Shown piece by piece: positions 32,200 through 41,211 of a stretch of DNA of 53,653 bases (position 1 is its first letter; every line of letters starts with the position of its first letter). The notes under the pieces were generated by a model that saw only the letters and a list, made by a program, of their open reading frames with translations, was not told the origin of the DNA and searched no databases. The stretch is from NCBI GenBank assembly GCA_045592985.1, contig JAZNVU010000006.1, positions 1 through 53,653 of the forward strand, written 5' to 3'. The position numbers and the translations under genes are program-made. Source of the stretch: UMGS172 sp045592985. Its GTDB lineage: Bacteria; Bacillota; Clostridia; Oscillospirales; Acutalibacteraceae.

Positions 32200-32903
32200 C
32201 CGCCATATTCAAAAGAGATTTAAAGGCATACTTCACTTCTCCTGTAGGCTATTTGTTCATAGCCATTATGATGTTCTTCCAGGGTTGGACCTTTACATCG
32301 TACTATTCTTACGGCGAACCCGACATCAGCTGTGTTTTCGTTGATCAGTACATGTTTGTTTTCTTCCTCGTTCCGTTTCTCACTATGAGAACTATGAGTG
32401 AAGACCGCCGTCAGAAGGTCGACCAGGTACTTATAACTTCACCCGTAAGTCTTTACGGTATCGTTTTCGGCAAGTTCTTCTCAACCTTAGTGATTTTCAT
32501 GCTCAGTTACTCGGTTACACTTGTTTTTCAGGTAATCATCGCCTTCCAAGAGGGTATAACCGTCAACTGGCTTATCTACATCGGCAACATTTTTGGCATT
32601 GCACTTATGGGCGGCGCTTTGATAGCACTTGGCATTTTCGTGTCATCGCTTACCGAAAACCAACTTGTTGCTGCGGTATGTAGTTTTGCGGTTACCTTTG
32701 TTATCTACTCGCTTGACAATCTTGCAAGCCTTATCAACGTTGCTTGGGTGACTGCTTGTGTCGAACTCATTTCCTTCGTTGGCAGGTATGCCACGTTTAC
32801 CGAAGGTATTATAGATTATTCAAACATTGTGTTCTTTGTCGGTTTTGCGGCGATATTTATATTCCTTACCGTCCGCGTACTTGACAAACGCCGTTATTCT
32901 TAA
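32196..32903 (+). CDS. ABC-2 permease, GldF-like
   Basis: 235 residues with six membrane segments. MTAIFKRDLKAYFTSPVGYL and FLTMRTMSEDRRQKVDQVLITSP are the family's opening and first-loop motifs. It forms the membrane channel of the ABC system encoded with the ATPase upstream (ATGA overlap) and the GldG-like protein 18 bases downstream. Confidence 0.93.
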   Translation: MTAIFKRDLKAYFTSPVGYLFIAIMMFFQGWTFTSYYSYGEPDISCVFVDQYMFVFFLVPFLTMRTMSEDRRQKVDQVLITSPVSLYGIVFGKFFSTLVIFMLSYSVTLVFQVIIAFQEGITVNWLIYIGNIFGIALMGGALIALGIFVSSLTENQLVAAVCSFAVTFVIYSLDNLASLINVAWVTACVELISFVGRYATFTEGIIDYSNIVFFVGFAAIFIFLTVRVLDKRRYS

Positions 32904-32921
32904 AGAAAGGAGCAAAACTTC

Positions 32922-34676
32922 ATGTTATTCAAGAAAAAAACCACCAAAGAAGAGATTATAACCGAAGACAAGGCTCCTAAAACGGTAAAACAGAGCATAA
33001 AAAACACCATTGCTTTAAAACGCAATGTATATGCTATTGTGCTGTCGATTATTTTCATTGCTGCGGTGATTCTCGTCAACGTTTTTTCAACCGTAATGGC
33101 TAAGCGTTATCCTATTGAACTCGACCTTACAAGCGATAAACTTCACTCCATGAGTGACGAAAACATTGCTTTTATAAAAAGTATCGAAAAACCGGTAAAC
33201 ATCTACGTTTGCCTTACAGAAGAGCAGTACGACTGCTCCGACAGCGACAATATGGCTCAACTTGCTGCCGAGCAGTACTTTGTCGATTACAGTTCTGCCA
33301 ACCGCGAGTACTTTGTTCAGTCGGCTGAACTTCTTAACAAAATCGCAAGGTATAACGATAATATTACACTTACCTACCTCGATATGAACGAGGCTGAGAG
33401 TGCACTTATTGCTGCCGATTTTGACGAATACGAGTATAAAAAAGGCGATATCTTGGTTGAGTGTCCTTCTGTCGGTCCCGACGGTAAAGAAACCTATCGC
33501 CGTACCGCAGTTCTTTTCGAGGATATTTACACCATCAAGGGCAACTCCTACACCGAGTATTACAAGCAGTATGCCGCACTTTACGGCAACATGGCTTTGT
33601 ACGGTCAGGGAGCAGGTTATGTGATTACCGAAAACAAGATGGAAATGGCTGTTTCTTCGGCTATTTATAAGGTTATTTCGGATAACACTCCCAAATACTT
33701 GGTTCCTGTCAGCTACTTTGCCAAAAAGGACGACGGTACAATCATTGTTGACGAGTACCTTAAAACCCTTCTCAACGTAAACAACTATGAGTTGGATTAT
33801 GCAGAGGGCAATATTTCAACCTTGCTTGCAGATAAAGATGCCTCTCAGTATCAGGGTGTTATTCTTGCAGGTTGCCAAGTGGATATCGACGATGCCGACT
33901 ATGAGGCATTGCTTAAATTCCTTGATAACGACGGCAAAAAAGGTAAATCATTGTTCTACTTCGCAGGTCTTGACGTTGTTAACAAGATGCCCAAAATGTG
34001 TGCTCTTATGGCTGAGTGGGGTATCGGTTACCTCGACGGTGTTGTTTACGAAACTTCGACCAGCAACCGTGTTATGACCGACGAAAGCGGCGACCCCAAG
34101 GACTTCTATCATGTTTCGACCGGTACCGATTATACCAAACGTGCCGATGGTAAGGGCTATTATGTTGTGGGTAACACCGTTCCTATGAAACAACTTTACC
34201 CCGAAAGCGTAACGGCAACCTATGCACGTACCCCTGAGGCTGTTATGCGTACAGGCGGTTACGGTACTACCACCATTATGCCGGTAGGTGAAGACTCCAC
34301 CAAGTGGAAGCCTGCAGACAAAGCCGATACCGATGCTTTCCCCACCATTATAGTATGTAAAGACGAAGCCACCCTTGAGGACCGTTCTTTTGTTGAAAGT
34401 TATATAGTTGCTTTTGCAACCGATGAGTACCTCAACGGTGAGTGGATTAAAAACTGGTCAAACGTAGCAAACGACCACGTTGTTCTTGATATGTTCAATG
34501 CTGTTTCCGGCATGTCGGACAATCCGTTCAACTTCGTTGCCAAGACCATTACTGACGAGCGTTTCAACACCACCGAAAGTGCTCAACTTACCGTAAAGAT
34601 TATCTTTATGGCTATCGTTCCCATTCTTGTTCTTGCTTCGGGCATCACCGTATGGGTTGTTCGCAAGAGAAAATAA
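32922..34676 (+). CDS. GldG-like ABC auxiliary membrane protein
   Basis: 584 residues; GAAAGGAG upstream. One N-terminal membrane helix (about 38-58), a long outside part starting with RYPIELDLTSDKLHSMSDEN (the ABC_transp_aux pattern), and a C-terminal helix (about 555-578) ending VWVRKRK. Only one anchor at each end, so most of the mass is extracytoplasmic. GldG partners with GldF and GldA; the substrate is unknown. It is followed by an intergenic hairpin and the DUF4340 gene. Confidence 0.9.
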   Translation: MLFKKKTTKEEIITEDKAPKTVKQSIKNTIALKRNVYAIVLSIIFIAAVILVNVFSTVMAKRYPIELDLTSDKLHSMSDENIAFIKSIEKPVNIYVCLTEEQYDCSDSDNMAQLAAEQYFVDYSSANREYFVQSAELLNKIARYNDNITLTYLDMNEAESALIAADFDEYEYKKGDILVECPSVGPDGKETYRRTAVLFEDIYTIKGNSYTEYYKQYAALYGNMALYGQGAGYVITENKMEMAVSSAIYKVISDNTPKYLVPVSYFAKKDDGTIIVDEYLKTLLNVNNYELDYAEGNISTLLADKDASQYQGVILAGCQVDIDDADYEALLKFLDNDGKKGKSLFYFAGLDVVNKMPKMCALMAEWGIGYLDGVVYETSTSNRVMTDESGDPKDFYHVSTGTDYTKRADGKGYYVVGNTVPMKQLYPESVTATYARTPEAVMRTGGYGTTTIMPVGEDSTKWKPADKADTDAFPTIIVCKDEATLEDRSFVESYIVAFATDEYLNGEWIKNWSNVANDHVVLDMFNAVSGMSDNPFNFVAKTITDERFNTTESAQLTVKIIFMAIVPILVLASGITVWVVRKRK

Positions 34677-34685
34677 TTGCAAAAA

Positions 34686-34715
34686 ATGTCGAAACGGGTT
34701 ACTCCGTTTCGGCAT
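34686..34715 (+). other. Intercistronic hairpin without a T-run
   Basis: ATGTCGAAACGG (34686-34697) pairs with CCGTTTCGGCAT (34704-34715) with one G-T pair. ATTGTAGTAAA follows rather than a T-tract, so it is more like an RNA-stability or attenuation element than a full terminator. Confidence 0.6.
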
Positions 34716-34743
34716 TGTAGTAAATTAGGAGAATTTATTTTTT

Positions 34744-36480
34744 ATGGATGACAAAAACGAAAACTTAATTCCGTCACCCGAGGAAAACGAAGTATTACCC
34801 GAGACAAAAGAGGAGCAGCCAGTGAAATTCGAAACCGAAGGCTCGACCATTTTTGTCAAGCACGAGTATAATACCAAAAAGCCTACCGAAAACGGTTGGA
34901 AAAAGCGTATCGGTATGGCAGGAATTGCACTGCTTTTGTGTCTTTGTATCGTTGCAGGTGTGTTCTTGGTTGTAAAACTTGTGCCCACAAATGACAATAA
35001 CGATACTTTAAGTGTAACTTCGCAGGAAAGTATTCCCGTTATCACTTTTAACGAGACGGTAAAAGAAGGCTCGGAAGAAACTGTAGGTCTTACTCTTGGC
35101 AGCACCGTTTTGACTAATGACACCAAAATCACCGGTGCGGGCATTTATAACTATTATGAAGAATACGCTATTATGCCGTATACCGAAGAGGTTGACAAAA
35201 AAGTTGTCACAAAATGGTACATTCCCGGTATCGATAAGGACCAGGTGCTAAGTGACGAACTTTATGAACACGTCCAAACCTGTCTTAATGTAGTTGCCAC
35301 CGCCAGAATGGAAAACACCTATGCTTCGGTTGAGGATTACCATAAAGCCTATGGTGTTGATGATGAAAACTGCACACGCGCGTTTGTTGCCAACATCGGC
35401 GAAGGTGAAAACGAGGTTGAAATTGAAATCCTTGTCGGCAAACAAATTGCCTCGCGCGACGGCAACTATTTAAAGGTAAGCGGTGACGACACAGTATATA
35501 TTGTATCGTCTTCCTATATTTCTAATTACGATTACCTCCCGTCTCACTTTGCCGACCTGAATATGCTTACGGCCATAAAAGAGACCGAGGAAAACACCAA
35601 ATATTTTACCACCAACAATCTGTCAAGATTCGACTATATCAAAATTTCGGGCCAAGCGCTCAAAGGTAAAAGTTATGAGTTTGGCATGAGTACTGACGTT
35701 TCGGCTGACTATATGCCGTATGTTATGACCTCGCCTTACCGTCGTCCTGCAAGTGAGGAGTTTCTTGAAAATATTCTTGCCTTTGCATCGGAAGGTATTG
35801 TTGCCGACGGACTTTACAGTTTCAACGCTACAAAAGAAAATCTTGAAATCAGCGGAATGAATGACCCGAGTTGTGTCATAGAGGTCAAGATAGGGGATTA
35901 TAATTTTGAACTGACCATTGGCGGACTTATGACCGAGGGTGACACCGGTCTGTCTGCTATGATAAAAGGCAAAAAGCAGATTTTCAAAATTGATGCCGAA
36001 ACGTTGGATTTCGTTGACCCCGACATCACTTCCATGTTTAACTATAACTTTATCATGGAGAATATCTATGAGATTGATTCCGTTACATTCGAGGTGGCTT
36101 CGGGCAAGCATACGTTTGACCTCACACACACCAAGCGTGACGGAAACAACAACGCATATGACACTAAAGTCGAGTATAAAGGCAAAACCATGAGCGATAC
36201 TTCATTCAAGGCACTGTATCAACGAGTACTTTTGCTGTCGATGTTGTCGTTTGTAATCGAGGAAGAAAGAACAGAACCCGAACTTACCATAAAATTCAAA
36301 TATATCGGTGATTATAAGGACCGCGTTGTTGAGTTCACTCAAAGCCCGCGGGATAACTACCACTATGTTGCGTGGATTGACGGTGTACCTCTTGGCGAGG
36401 TGCTGAAATCCAGCGTGACGGATATAACCCAAAACCTTGATATCTATGTTAATGGCGGTATCGTAAAAACCCCGCTTTAA
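34744..36480 (+). CDS. DUF4340-type protein of the Gld-like operon
   Basis: 578 residues; TTAGGAGAA upstream. A charged cytoplasmic start, one membrane helix (about 57-80: MAGIALLLCLCIVAGVFLVVKLV), then a long outside region with repeated beta-rich modules such as YLKVSGDDTVYIVSSSYI, typical of DUF4340, a family regularly encoded with GldFG-like permeases. It probably forms part of the outside assembly of the ABC system; this rests on context. Last gene of the operon, followed by a strong terminator. Confidence 0.85.
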   Translation: MDDKNENLIPSPEENEVLPETKEEQPVKFETEGSTIFVKHEYNTKKPTENGWKKRIGMAGIALLLCLCIVAGVFLVVKLVPTNDNNDTLSVTSQESIPVITFNETVKEGSEETVGLTLGSTVLTNDTKITGAGIYNYYEEYAIMPYTEEVDKKVVTKWYIPGIDKDQVLSDELYEHVQTCLNVVATARMENTYASVEDYHKAYGVDDENCTRAFVANIGEGENEVEIEILVGKQIASRDGNYLKVSGDDTVYIVSSSYISNYDYLPSHFADLNMLTAIKETEENTKYFTTNNLSRFDYIKISGQALKGKSYEFGMSTDVSADYMPYVMTSPYRRPASEEFLENILAFASEGIVADGLYSFNATKENLEISGMNDPSCVIEVKIGDYNFELTIGGLMTEGDTGLSAMIKGKKQIFKIDAETLDFVDPDITSMFNYNFIMENIYEIDSVTFEVASGKHTFDLTHTKRDGNNNAYDTKVEYKGKTMSDTSFKALYQRVLLLSMLSFVIEEERTEPELTIKFKYIGDYKDRVVEFTQSPRDNYHYVAWIDGVPLGEVLKSSVTDITQNLDIYVNGGIVKTPL

Positions 36481-36485
36481 GCAAA

Positions 36486-36528
36486 AAAATCCCGACCTTC
36501 AAAGTTTTGAAGGTCGGGATTATGTTTT
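36486..36528. terminator. Bidirectional terminator between the ABC operon and purC
   Basis: AATCCCGACCTTCAAA pairs with TTTGAAGGTCGGGATT, with A-run on the left and a T-rich tail on the right. Confidence 0.92.
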
Positions 36529-36534
36529 ATTAAA

Positions 36535-37233
36535 TTAACGGTTGTTGATGAGTTTGGTGAGTTCAACGGGGTTGACAATGGTGCCGTCTTTATAAACACG
36601 CATGTTGCCCGAAGCAATCTCGTCTATAAGAATAACTTCGCCATTGTTATAACCGAACTCAAACTTAATATCCCAAAGGTCAAGACCGATAGTCTTAAGG
36701 TCGTCGGCTACAACCTTGGTGATTTTAAGGGTCTGTTCTTTCATGCTACTAAACATTTCGGGGGTCATAACACCCAACGCTGCAAGGCCTTCGCCGGTTA
36801 CAAGCGGGTCGCCCTTTTCGTCGTTTTTGAAGGTGCATTCAACGTATCCACCCTCGAGTACGGTACCGTCTTTGATATACTCACCGTATCTGCGGATGAA
36901 ACTTCCGGTTGCTACCAAGCGGCAGATAACCTCAAGTCCGTTACCGCCCTGGGCTTTGCCAAAGCACTCTGCAGGAAGAACTTCCATGGTGGCATTCTCA
37001 AGGTCAGCGCTAACGTAATGTGTCTTAACGCCAGCTTTTTTAAGAAGTTCAAAGTAGTAAACAGAAGTCTCAAGGTTGGCTTTGCCGATGCCCTCGATGG
37101 TGAGGCCTACTGCATTCTCGCCCGGGTCAAAAACACCGTCTTTGCCGGTGCAGTCGTCCTTGAATTTGAGCAACACATTACCGTTTTCAAGTTGGTAAAC
37201 GTCTTTTGTTTTGCCCTCATAAATTTTTTTCAT
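36535..37233 (-). CDS. purC: SAICAR synthetase
   Basis: 232 residues, AAGGAGTG before the ATG. It joins aspartate to CAIR with ATP in purine synthesis. KKIYEGKTKDVYQLENGNVL at the start is the ATP-binding part, VICRLVATGSFIRRYG the CAIR-binding part, and LWDIKFEFG plus LIDEIASGNMRVY the metal and substrate region. Length is normal. Single gene with a clear promoter; no other purine gene is next to it, although the GMP synthetase lies about 8 kb away. Confidence 0.97.
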   Translation of the reverse strand: MKKIYEGKTKDVYQLENGNVLLKFKDDCTGKDGVFDPGENAVGLTIEGIGKANLETSVYYFELLKKAGVKTHYVSADLENATMEVLPAECFGKAQGGNGLEVICRLVATGSFIRRYGEYIKDGTVLEGGYVECTFKNDEKGDPLVTGEGLAALGVMTPEMFSSMKEQTLKITKVVADDLKTIGLDLWDIKFEFGYNNGEVILIDEIASGNMRVYKDGTIVNPVELTKLINNR

Positions 37234-37278
37234 TTAAAACACTCCTTCTTGAAGTCAAGGTAAAAAATTCACGAGGAT

Positions 37279-37307
37279 ATTGTAACACAAAACAAGCCGA
37301 TTGTAAA
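37279..37307 (-). promoter_or_regulatory. purC promoter, extended -10
   Basis: On minus: TTTACA, 17-base spacer, TACAAT (37284-37279) preceded by TGT. About 40 bases of leader; no riboswitch fold seen. Confidence 0.7.
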
Positions 37308-37409
37308 ACATTTTTTTGCGTTGTTGTAAAATTTATATTTATTACATAAAACCTTGCATTAAATTTGCCTAATTTATGGAAAAATTAGCGGTTTTATGGT
37401 AAAAAAACT

Positions 37410-37437
37410 TTGCAATTGAAAAGATAGGTGGTATAAT
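37410..37437 (+). promoter_or_regulatory. aroF-operon promoter, extended -10
   Basis: TTGCAA (37410-37415), 16-base spacer, TATAAT (37432-37437) preceded by TGG. Confidence 0.72.
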
Positions 37438-37478
37438 AATATGAATAAATATAAATATTACCGCATGGAGGAATATAT

Positions 37479-38507
37479 ATGTCAGTTTTACACGAAAGAA
37501 TTTTACCGGCACCGGAGGGAATAAAAGCGCAGTTTGCCGTTCCTGAAAACGTGGTTAAGGCAAAAGAGTTAAGAGATAAAGAGATAAAGGCAGTTTTTGA
37601 GGGTAAGGACAAGCGCCTTATTCTTATAATTGGTCCGTGCTCTGCCGATTCTGAGGAGCCGGTTATTGATTATATCCAGCGTTTAAGCCGTTTGCAGGAG
37701 CAGGTTAAGGATAAAATTCTCATGATACCGAGAATCTATACCAACAAACCGCGTACTACGGGTGACGGTTACAAGGGCATGGTGCATCAGCCCAATCCAA
37801 ACGAAAAGCCCGATATGTTAAAGGGACTGTTGGCAATCCGTCATTTGCACATCCGTGCCATGAGCGAAACAGGGCTGTCAAGTGCTGATGAAATGCTGTA
37901 CCCTGAAAACTATGCCTATTTGTCGGATGTTTTGTCATATATTGCGGTGGGTGCGCGTTCGGTGGAAAATCAGCAACACCGACTTGTGTCAAGCGGAATC
38001 GATGTTCCGGTCGGTATGAAAAACCCTACCAGCGGTGATATTTCGGTTATGCTCAACTCCATCACTGCCGCACAGCATCCGCAGACGTTTATCTACCGTG
38101 GATGTGAGGTTTCGACCGATGGCAATCCTCTTGCACACGCCATCTTGCGCGGTTCGGTTGACAAAAAGGGTGAGACATTCCCCAACTATCATTATGAGGA
38201 TTTAAGCCGTCTTTTTGAGGCTTATAGCGAACGCGGACTTAAGAACATGAGCCTTATTGTTGATACAAACCATTCCAATTCCGGCAAAAAGTATTTGGAG
38301 CAGATTCGTATTTGCAAGGAAATTCTGCATAGTTGCCGCCATTCGGAAGACATAAAGAGCATGGTAAAGGGTCTTATGATTGAAAGTTATATAGAGGATG
38401 GATGCCAGAAAATCGGCGAGGGTGTATACGGTAAGTCTATCACCGACCCATGCCTCGGTTGGGAAAAAACCGAGCGCCTTGTTTTTGAAATGGCAGAACT
38501 TTTGTAA
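37479..38507 (+). CDS. aroF: DAHP synthase, class I (AroF/G/H type)
   Basis: 342 residues, GGAGGA before the ATG. It condenses phosphoenolpyruvate and erythrose-4-phosphate at the entry to aromatic amino-acid synthesis. LILIIGPCSAD, MIPRIYTNKPRTTGDGYKG, KNPTSGD, YRGCE and VDTNHSNSGKKYLEQ are the metal- and substrate-binding blocks of the E. coli-type enzyme, with the N-terminal extension that carries feedback control. First gene of an operon: its stop overlaps the ABC-F start by one base. The other genes are unrelated to aromatic synthesis. Confidence 0.95.
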   Translation: MSVLHERILPAPEGIKAQFAVPENVVKAKELRDKEIKAVFEGKDKRLILIIGPCSADSEEPVIDYIQRLSRLQEQVKDKILMIPRIYTNKPRTTGDGYKGMVHQPNPNEKPDMLKGLLAIRHLHIRAMSETGLSSADEMLYPENYAYLSDVLSYIAVGARSVENQQHRLVSSGIDVPVGMKNPTSGDISVMLNSITAAQHPQTFIYRGCEVSTDGNPLAHAILRGSVDKKGETFPNYHYEDLSRLFEAYSERGLKNMSLIVDTNHSNSGKKYLEQIRICKEILHSCRHSEDIKSMVKGLMIESYIEDGCQKIGEGVYGKSITDPCLGWEKTERLVFEMAELL

Positions 38508-40390
38508 TGTTATTAAGTGTAAATTCACTCGAAAAGAGTTTTGGCGACAATCTGCTTTTCAGCGACGTTGCCTTTAGTGTCGAACAAGGGGATATAATAG
38601 GTCTTATCGGCGGTAACGGTTGCGGTAAAACTACGCTTTTTCGCATAATTTCGGGCGAGGAGTTGCCCGACGGAGGCGGTGTTGTTCGTAAAAGCGGTGT
38701 GACGGTAGGTGTTCTAAACCAGCACGCTTGCGGGGGTTCGCAAAAAACCGCATATAATGAGGCTTTGTCGGTTTTCTCGGAACTTATTTCGTTGGAATCC
38801 GAAATAGAAAAAGTCAATCTTGAACTGCAGACCGTAACTTCCGATACGCTTATCGAAAGGCAACACAGGTTGCAGGAGGATTTTGAGCGCAAGGGCGGTC
38901 TTACTTTCCGCGCACGCACTCGCTCGGCGCTTAAAGGATTGGGTTTAAGCGAAGAGGAGCAGGCGTTGTCGGTTGCCGTGCTTTCGGGCGGTCAGCGTTC
39001 CAAGGTGGAGTTATGTAAACTTCTCTTGTCTGAACCCGACATTATGTTGCTTGATGAACCGACTAACCATCTAGACATTGATGCCATAGAGTGGCTTGAC
39101 GGATATATCAAGGCGCAAACACGAGCGGTTATGATTATTTCGCATGACCGCTATTTTCTCGACCGTGTTGCCAACCGAATTTTTGAACTCTCCAACCGCA
39201 AACTTTACTCTTGCGACGGCAATTATACCAAGTATTGCAGAGTGAGGGACGAGCGAAAACTCACCATTCAGCGAAACTACGACAACACCATGCGTGAGGT
39301 TGAACGAATAGAAAAAATTATCGAACAACAAAAGCGCTGGAACCGTGAAAAGAATATAAAAACTGCCGAAAACAAGCAAAAAATGATTGACCGTCTGCTT
39401 GCAGATTTGGATATCCCTGAAAGCGAAAGACAAAGCATGACATTGTCTTTTACTGCCGGGTCACGCAGCGGTGATGAGGTGCTTAATACCGACGGTCTTT
39501 TTACAAAATACGACAACAGAACGCTTTATGAGGGAGTTTCTTTAAAGGTGCGACGAGGGGATAGAATTTTTATAATCGGCCCCAACGGTTGCGGTAAAAC
39601 GACACTTTTAAGGCAATTGCTCGACCGCACAAAGGTGGACTACGGTGTAGGTGTAAAGGCAGGCTATTTTGACCAGCATCAGAGGGATTTGAACCTTAAT
39701 AACACCATTTTTGGTGAACTGCGCGACAGTTATCCCTCTTTGGGCGACTCAGCACTGAGAGGTGCGTTGGCGCTGTTCCTTTTTAAGGGCGACGAAGTGT
39801 TTCGTGATATTGCAACCTTGTCGGGTGGCGAGAGAGCAAGGGTTGTATTATGTAAACTTATGCTCCGCCACGATAATCTGTTGTTTTTGGACGAGCCCAC
39901 CAACCATCTGGATTTGGAATCACGCGAGGTTTTAGAGGAGGCACTTGACGGTTACGACGGCACGCTCATTTGTGTATCGCATGACCGTTATTTTATCAAC
40001 CGTCTGGCATCGCAGGTGCTTTATTTTGAAAATGGTGAGGTAAAAAAATGTGACGGTGGCTATGATACTTATATCGAAAACCGCGTTTTGCCTCAAACTG
40101 TCACCATAAAAAAGGCAAACTCCGAGAACAAAAACCTTTATTTAAAGAAAAAGGAAGACGCCGCGCGTCTTCGCAAGACTAAAACTGCGTTTTCTAAGGT
40201 CGAGCAGGAAATCGAAAAGGTTGAAAACGAACTTTTGGCAATAAACGAGCAATTGAGTGACGAGGAAATCTCTGCCGACTATATAAAGGTTGCCGAACTG
40301 ACCGAAAAGGCAGCAGAATTTGAGGCGGCACTTGAAGCGCTTATGCTCGAATGGGAAACTTTGGGCGCCGAATTGGAGGGTGCCGAATGA
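38507..40390 (+). CDS. ABC-F family ATPase
   Basis: 627 residues. Two ATPase halves with no membrane segment: Walker A GGNGCGKTT and GPNGCGKTT, signatures LSGGQRSKVELCKLLL and LSGGERARVVLCKLML, Walker B DIMLLDEPTNHLDID and LLFLDEPTNHLDLE. A charged interdomain linker (about 235-310) and a Lys/Glu-rich coiled-coil tail (about 530-625) are typical. ABC-F proteins act on the ribosome; some protect against antibiotics, but nothing here shows resistance. Overlaps its neighbours by one and four bases. Confidence 0.94.
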   Translation: MLLSVNSLEKSFGDNLLFSDVAFSVEQGDIIGLIGGNGCGKTTLFRIISGEELPDGGGVVRKSGVTVGVLNQHACGGSQKTAYNEALSVFSELISLESEIEKVNLELQTVTSDTLIERQHRLQEDFERKGGLTFRARTRSALKGLGLSEEEQALSVAVLSGGQRSKVELCKLLLSEPDIMLLDEPTNHLDIDAIEWLDGYIKAQTRAVMIISHDRYFLDRVANRIFELSNRKLYSCDGNYTKYCRVRDERKLTIQRNYDNTMREVERIEKIIEQQKRWNREKNIKTAENKQKMIDRLLADLDIPESERQSMTLSFTAGSRSGDEVLNTDGLFTKYDNRTLYEGVSLKVRRGDRIFIIGPNGCGKTTLLRQLLDRTKVDYGVGVKAGYFDQHQRDLNLNNTIFGELRDSYPSLGDSALRGALALFLFKGDEVFRDIATLSGGERARVVLCKLMLRHDNLLFLDEPTNHLDLESREVLEEALDGYDGTLICVSHDRYFINRLASQVLYFENGEVKKCDGGYDTYIENRVLPQTVTIKKANSENKNLYLKKKEDAARLRKTKTAFSKVEQEIEKVENELLAINEQLSDEEISADYIKVAELTEKAAEFEAALEALMLEWETLGAELEGAE

Positions 40391-41211
40391 AAACGCTTTA
40401 TATAACCGATTTGGACGGAACTTTGCTAAACTCTGACGGGCACCCGTCTCTGTTTACGGTAAACACTATTAATTCGCTTGTTGATAAAGGTATGCAATTT
40501 ACCGTTGCAACCGCGCGGTCTATTTCATCGGCGGCAGGGCTTGTGGAGTGTTTTAACACAAAACTGCCCGGTGTTATGATGAACGGCGTGTTTTTAACCG
40601 ACCTTCATACAAAAGAGCAACATCACGTTTGCAAAATGCATAGCGATGTAGCAAAGCAGGTAATAGATGCGTTTGTAAATGCAGGAAGACCGCCGATTGT
40701 TTATACTTTTGACGGGCATATAAACGCCCAGTTTACCGAAATCAAAAACGATTACGAGAAGAATTTTATCGAAAAAAGGAAGAAACTGTACCACAGTTTT
40801 AACCAAGTAAAAGTTCACGATGTGGGTGACGATACCGTTTATATCAACGGGATTGATTATAAAGAAACCATGGACAAGGTTGCCGAAAATCTCAAAAATA
40901 TTAAGGGAATAAAGTTTTCTTATTACCTTGACGTGTATAGTGGGGACAAGTATTTTATCGAAGTGTATTCAGAAGATGCCGGCAAGCAAAACACCATCGA
41001 ACGTCTTAAGAAACTTTATGGCTTTGACCGTGTTGTGGCATTTGGCGATAACGCAAACGACGTCGAGATGTTAAAAGCAGCCGACTTAGGTGTTGCCGTA
41101 GGCAATGCAAGGCCCGAGGCTTTGGATGTCGCCGATGTAGTTATTGATACTAACAACAACGACGGTGTGGCGAAGTATTTATTATCCGTATTTGGAAAGG
41201 ATGCGAATTGA
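40387..41211 (+). CDS. Cof-type HAD phosphatase
   Basis: 274 residues from the ATG in the ATGA overlap with the ABC-F stop; a longer frame lies inside ABC-F. HAD motif I TDLDGTLLNS, motif II near TVATARS, and motif IV GDNANDVEML with its Lys upstream are intact, and a C2-type cap lies between. Such enzymes dephosphorylate sugar phosphates or nucleotides; substrate not predictable. Part of the aroF/ABC-F/HAD/MATE operon. Confidence 0.93.
   Translation: MKTLYITDLDGTLLNSDGHPSLFTVNTINSLVDKGMQFTVATARSISSAAGLVECFNTKLPGVMMNGVFLTDLHTKEQHHVCKMHSDVAKQVIDAFVNAGRPPIVYTFDGHINAQFTEIKNDYEKNFIEKRKKLYHSFNQVKVHDVGDDTVYINGIDYKETMDKVAENLKNIKGIKFSYYLDVYSGDKYFIEVYSEDAGKQNTIERLKKLYGFDRVVAFGDNANDVEMLKAADLGVAVGNARPEALDVADVVIDTNNNDGVAKYLLSVFGKDAN

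Noticed and set aside
34686..34715. Hairpin between GldG-like and DUF4340 genes as a full terminator
   Set aside because: No T-tract follows, and the downstream gene has no clear promoter of its own.
37441..37524. A 27-codon frame with six Tyr and two Phe codons overlapping the aroF start, a possible attenuator leader
   Set aside because: Its ATG lies only four bases after the -10, so it is probably not in the transcript. No terminator/antiterminator pair follows, and the Tyr codons reflect AT-rich DNA.
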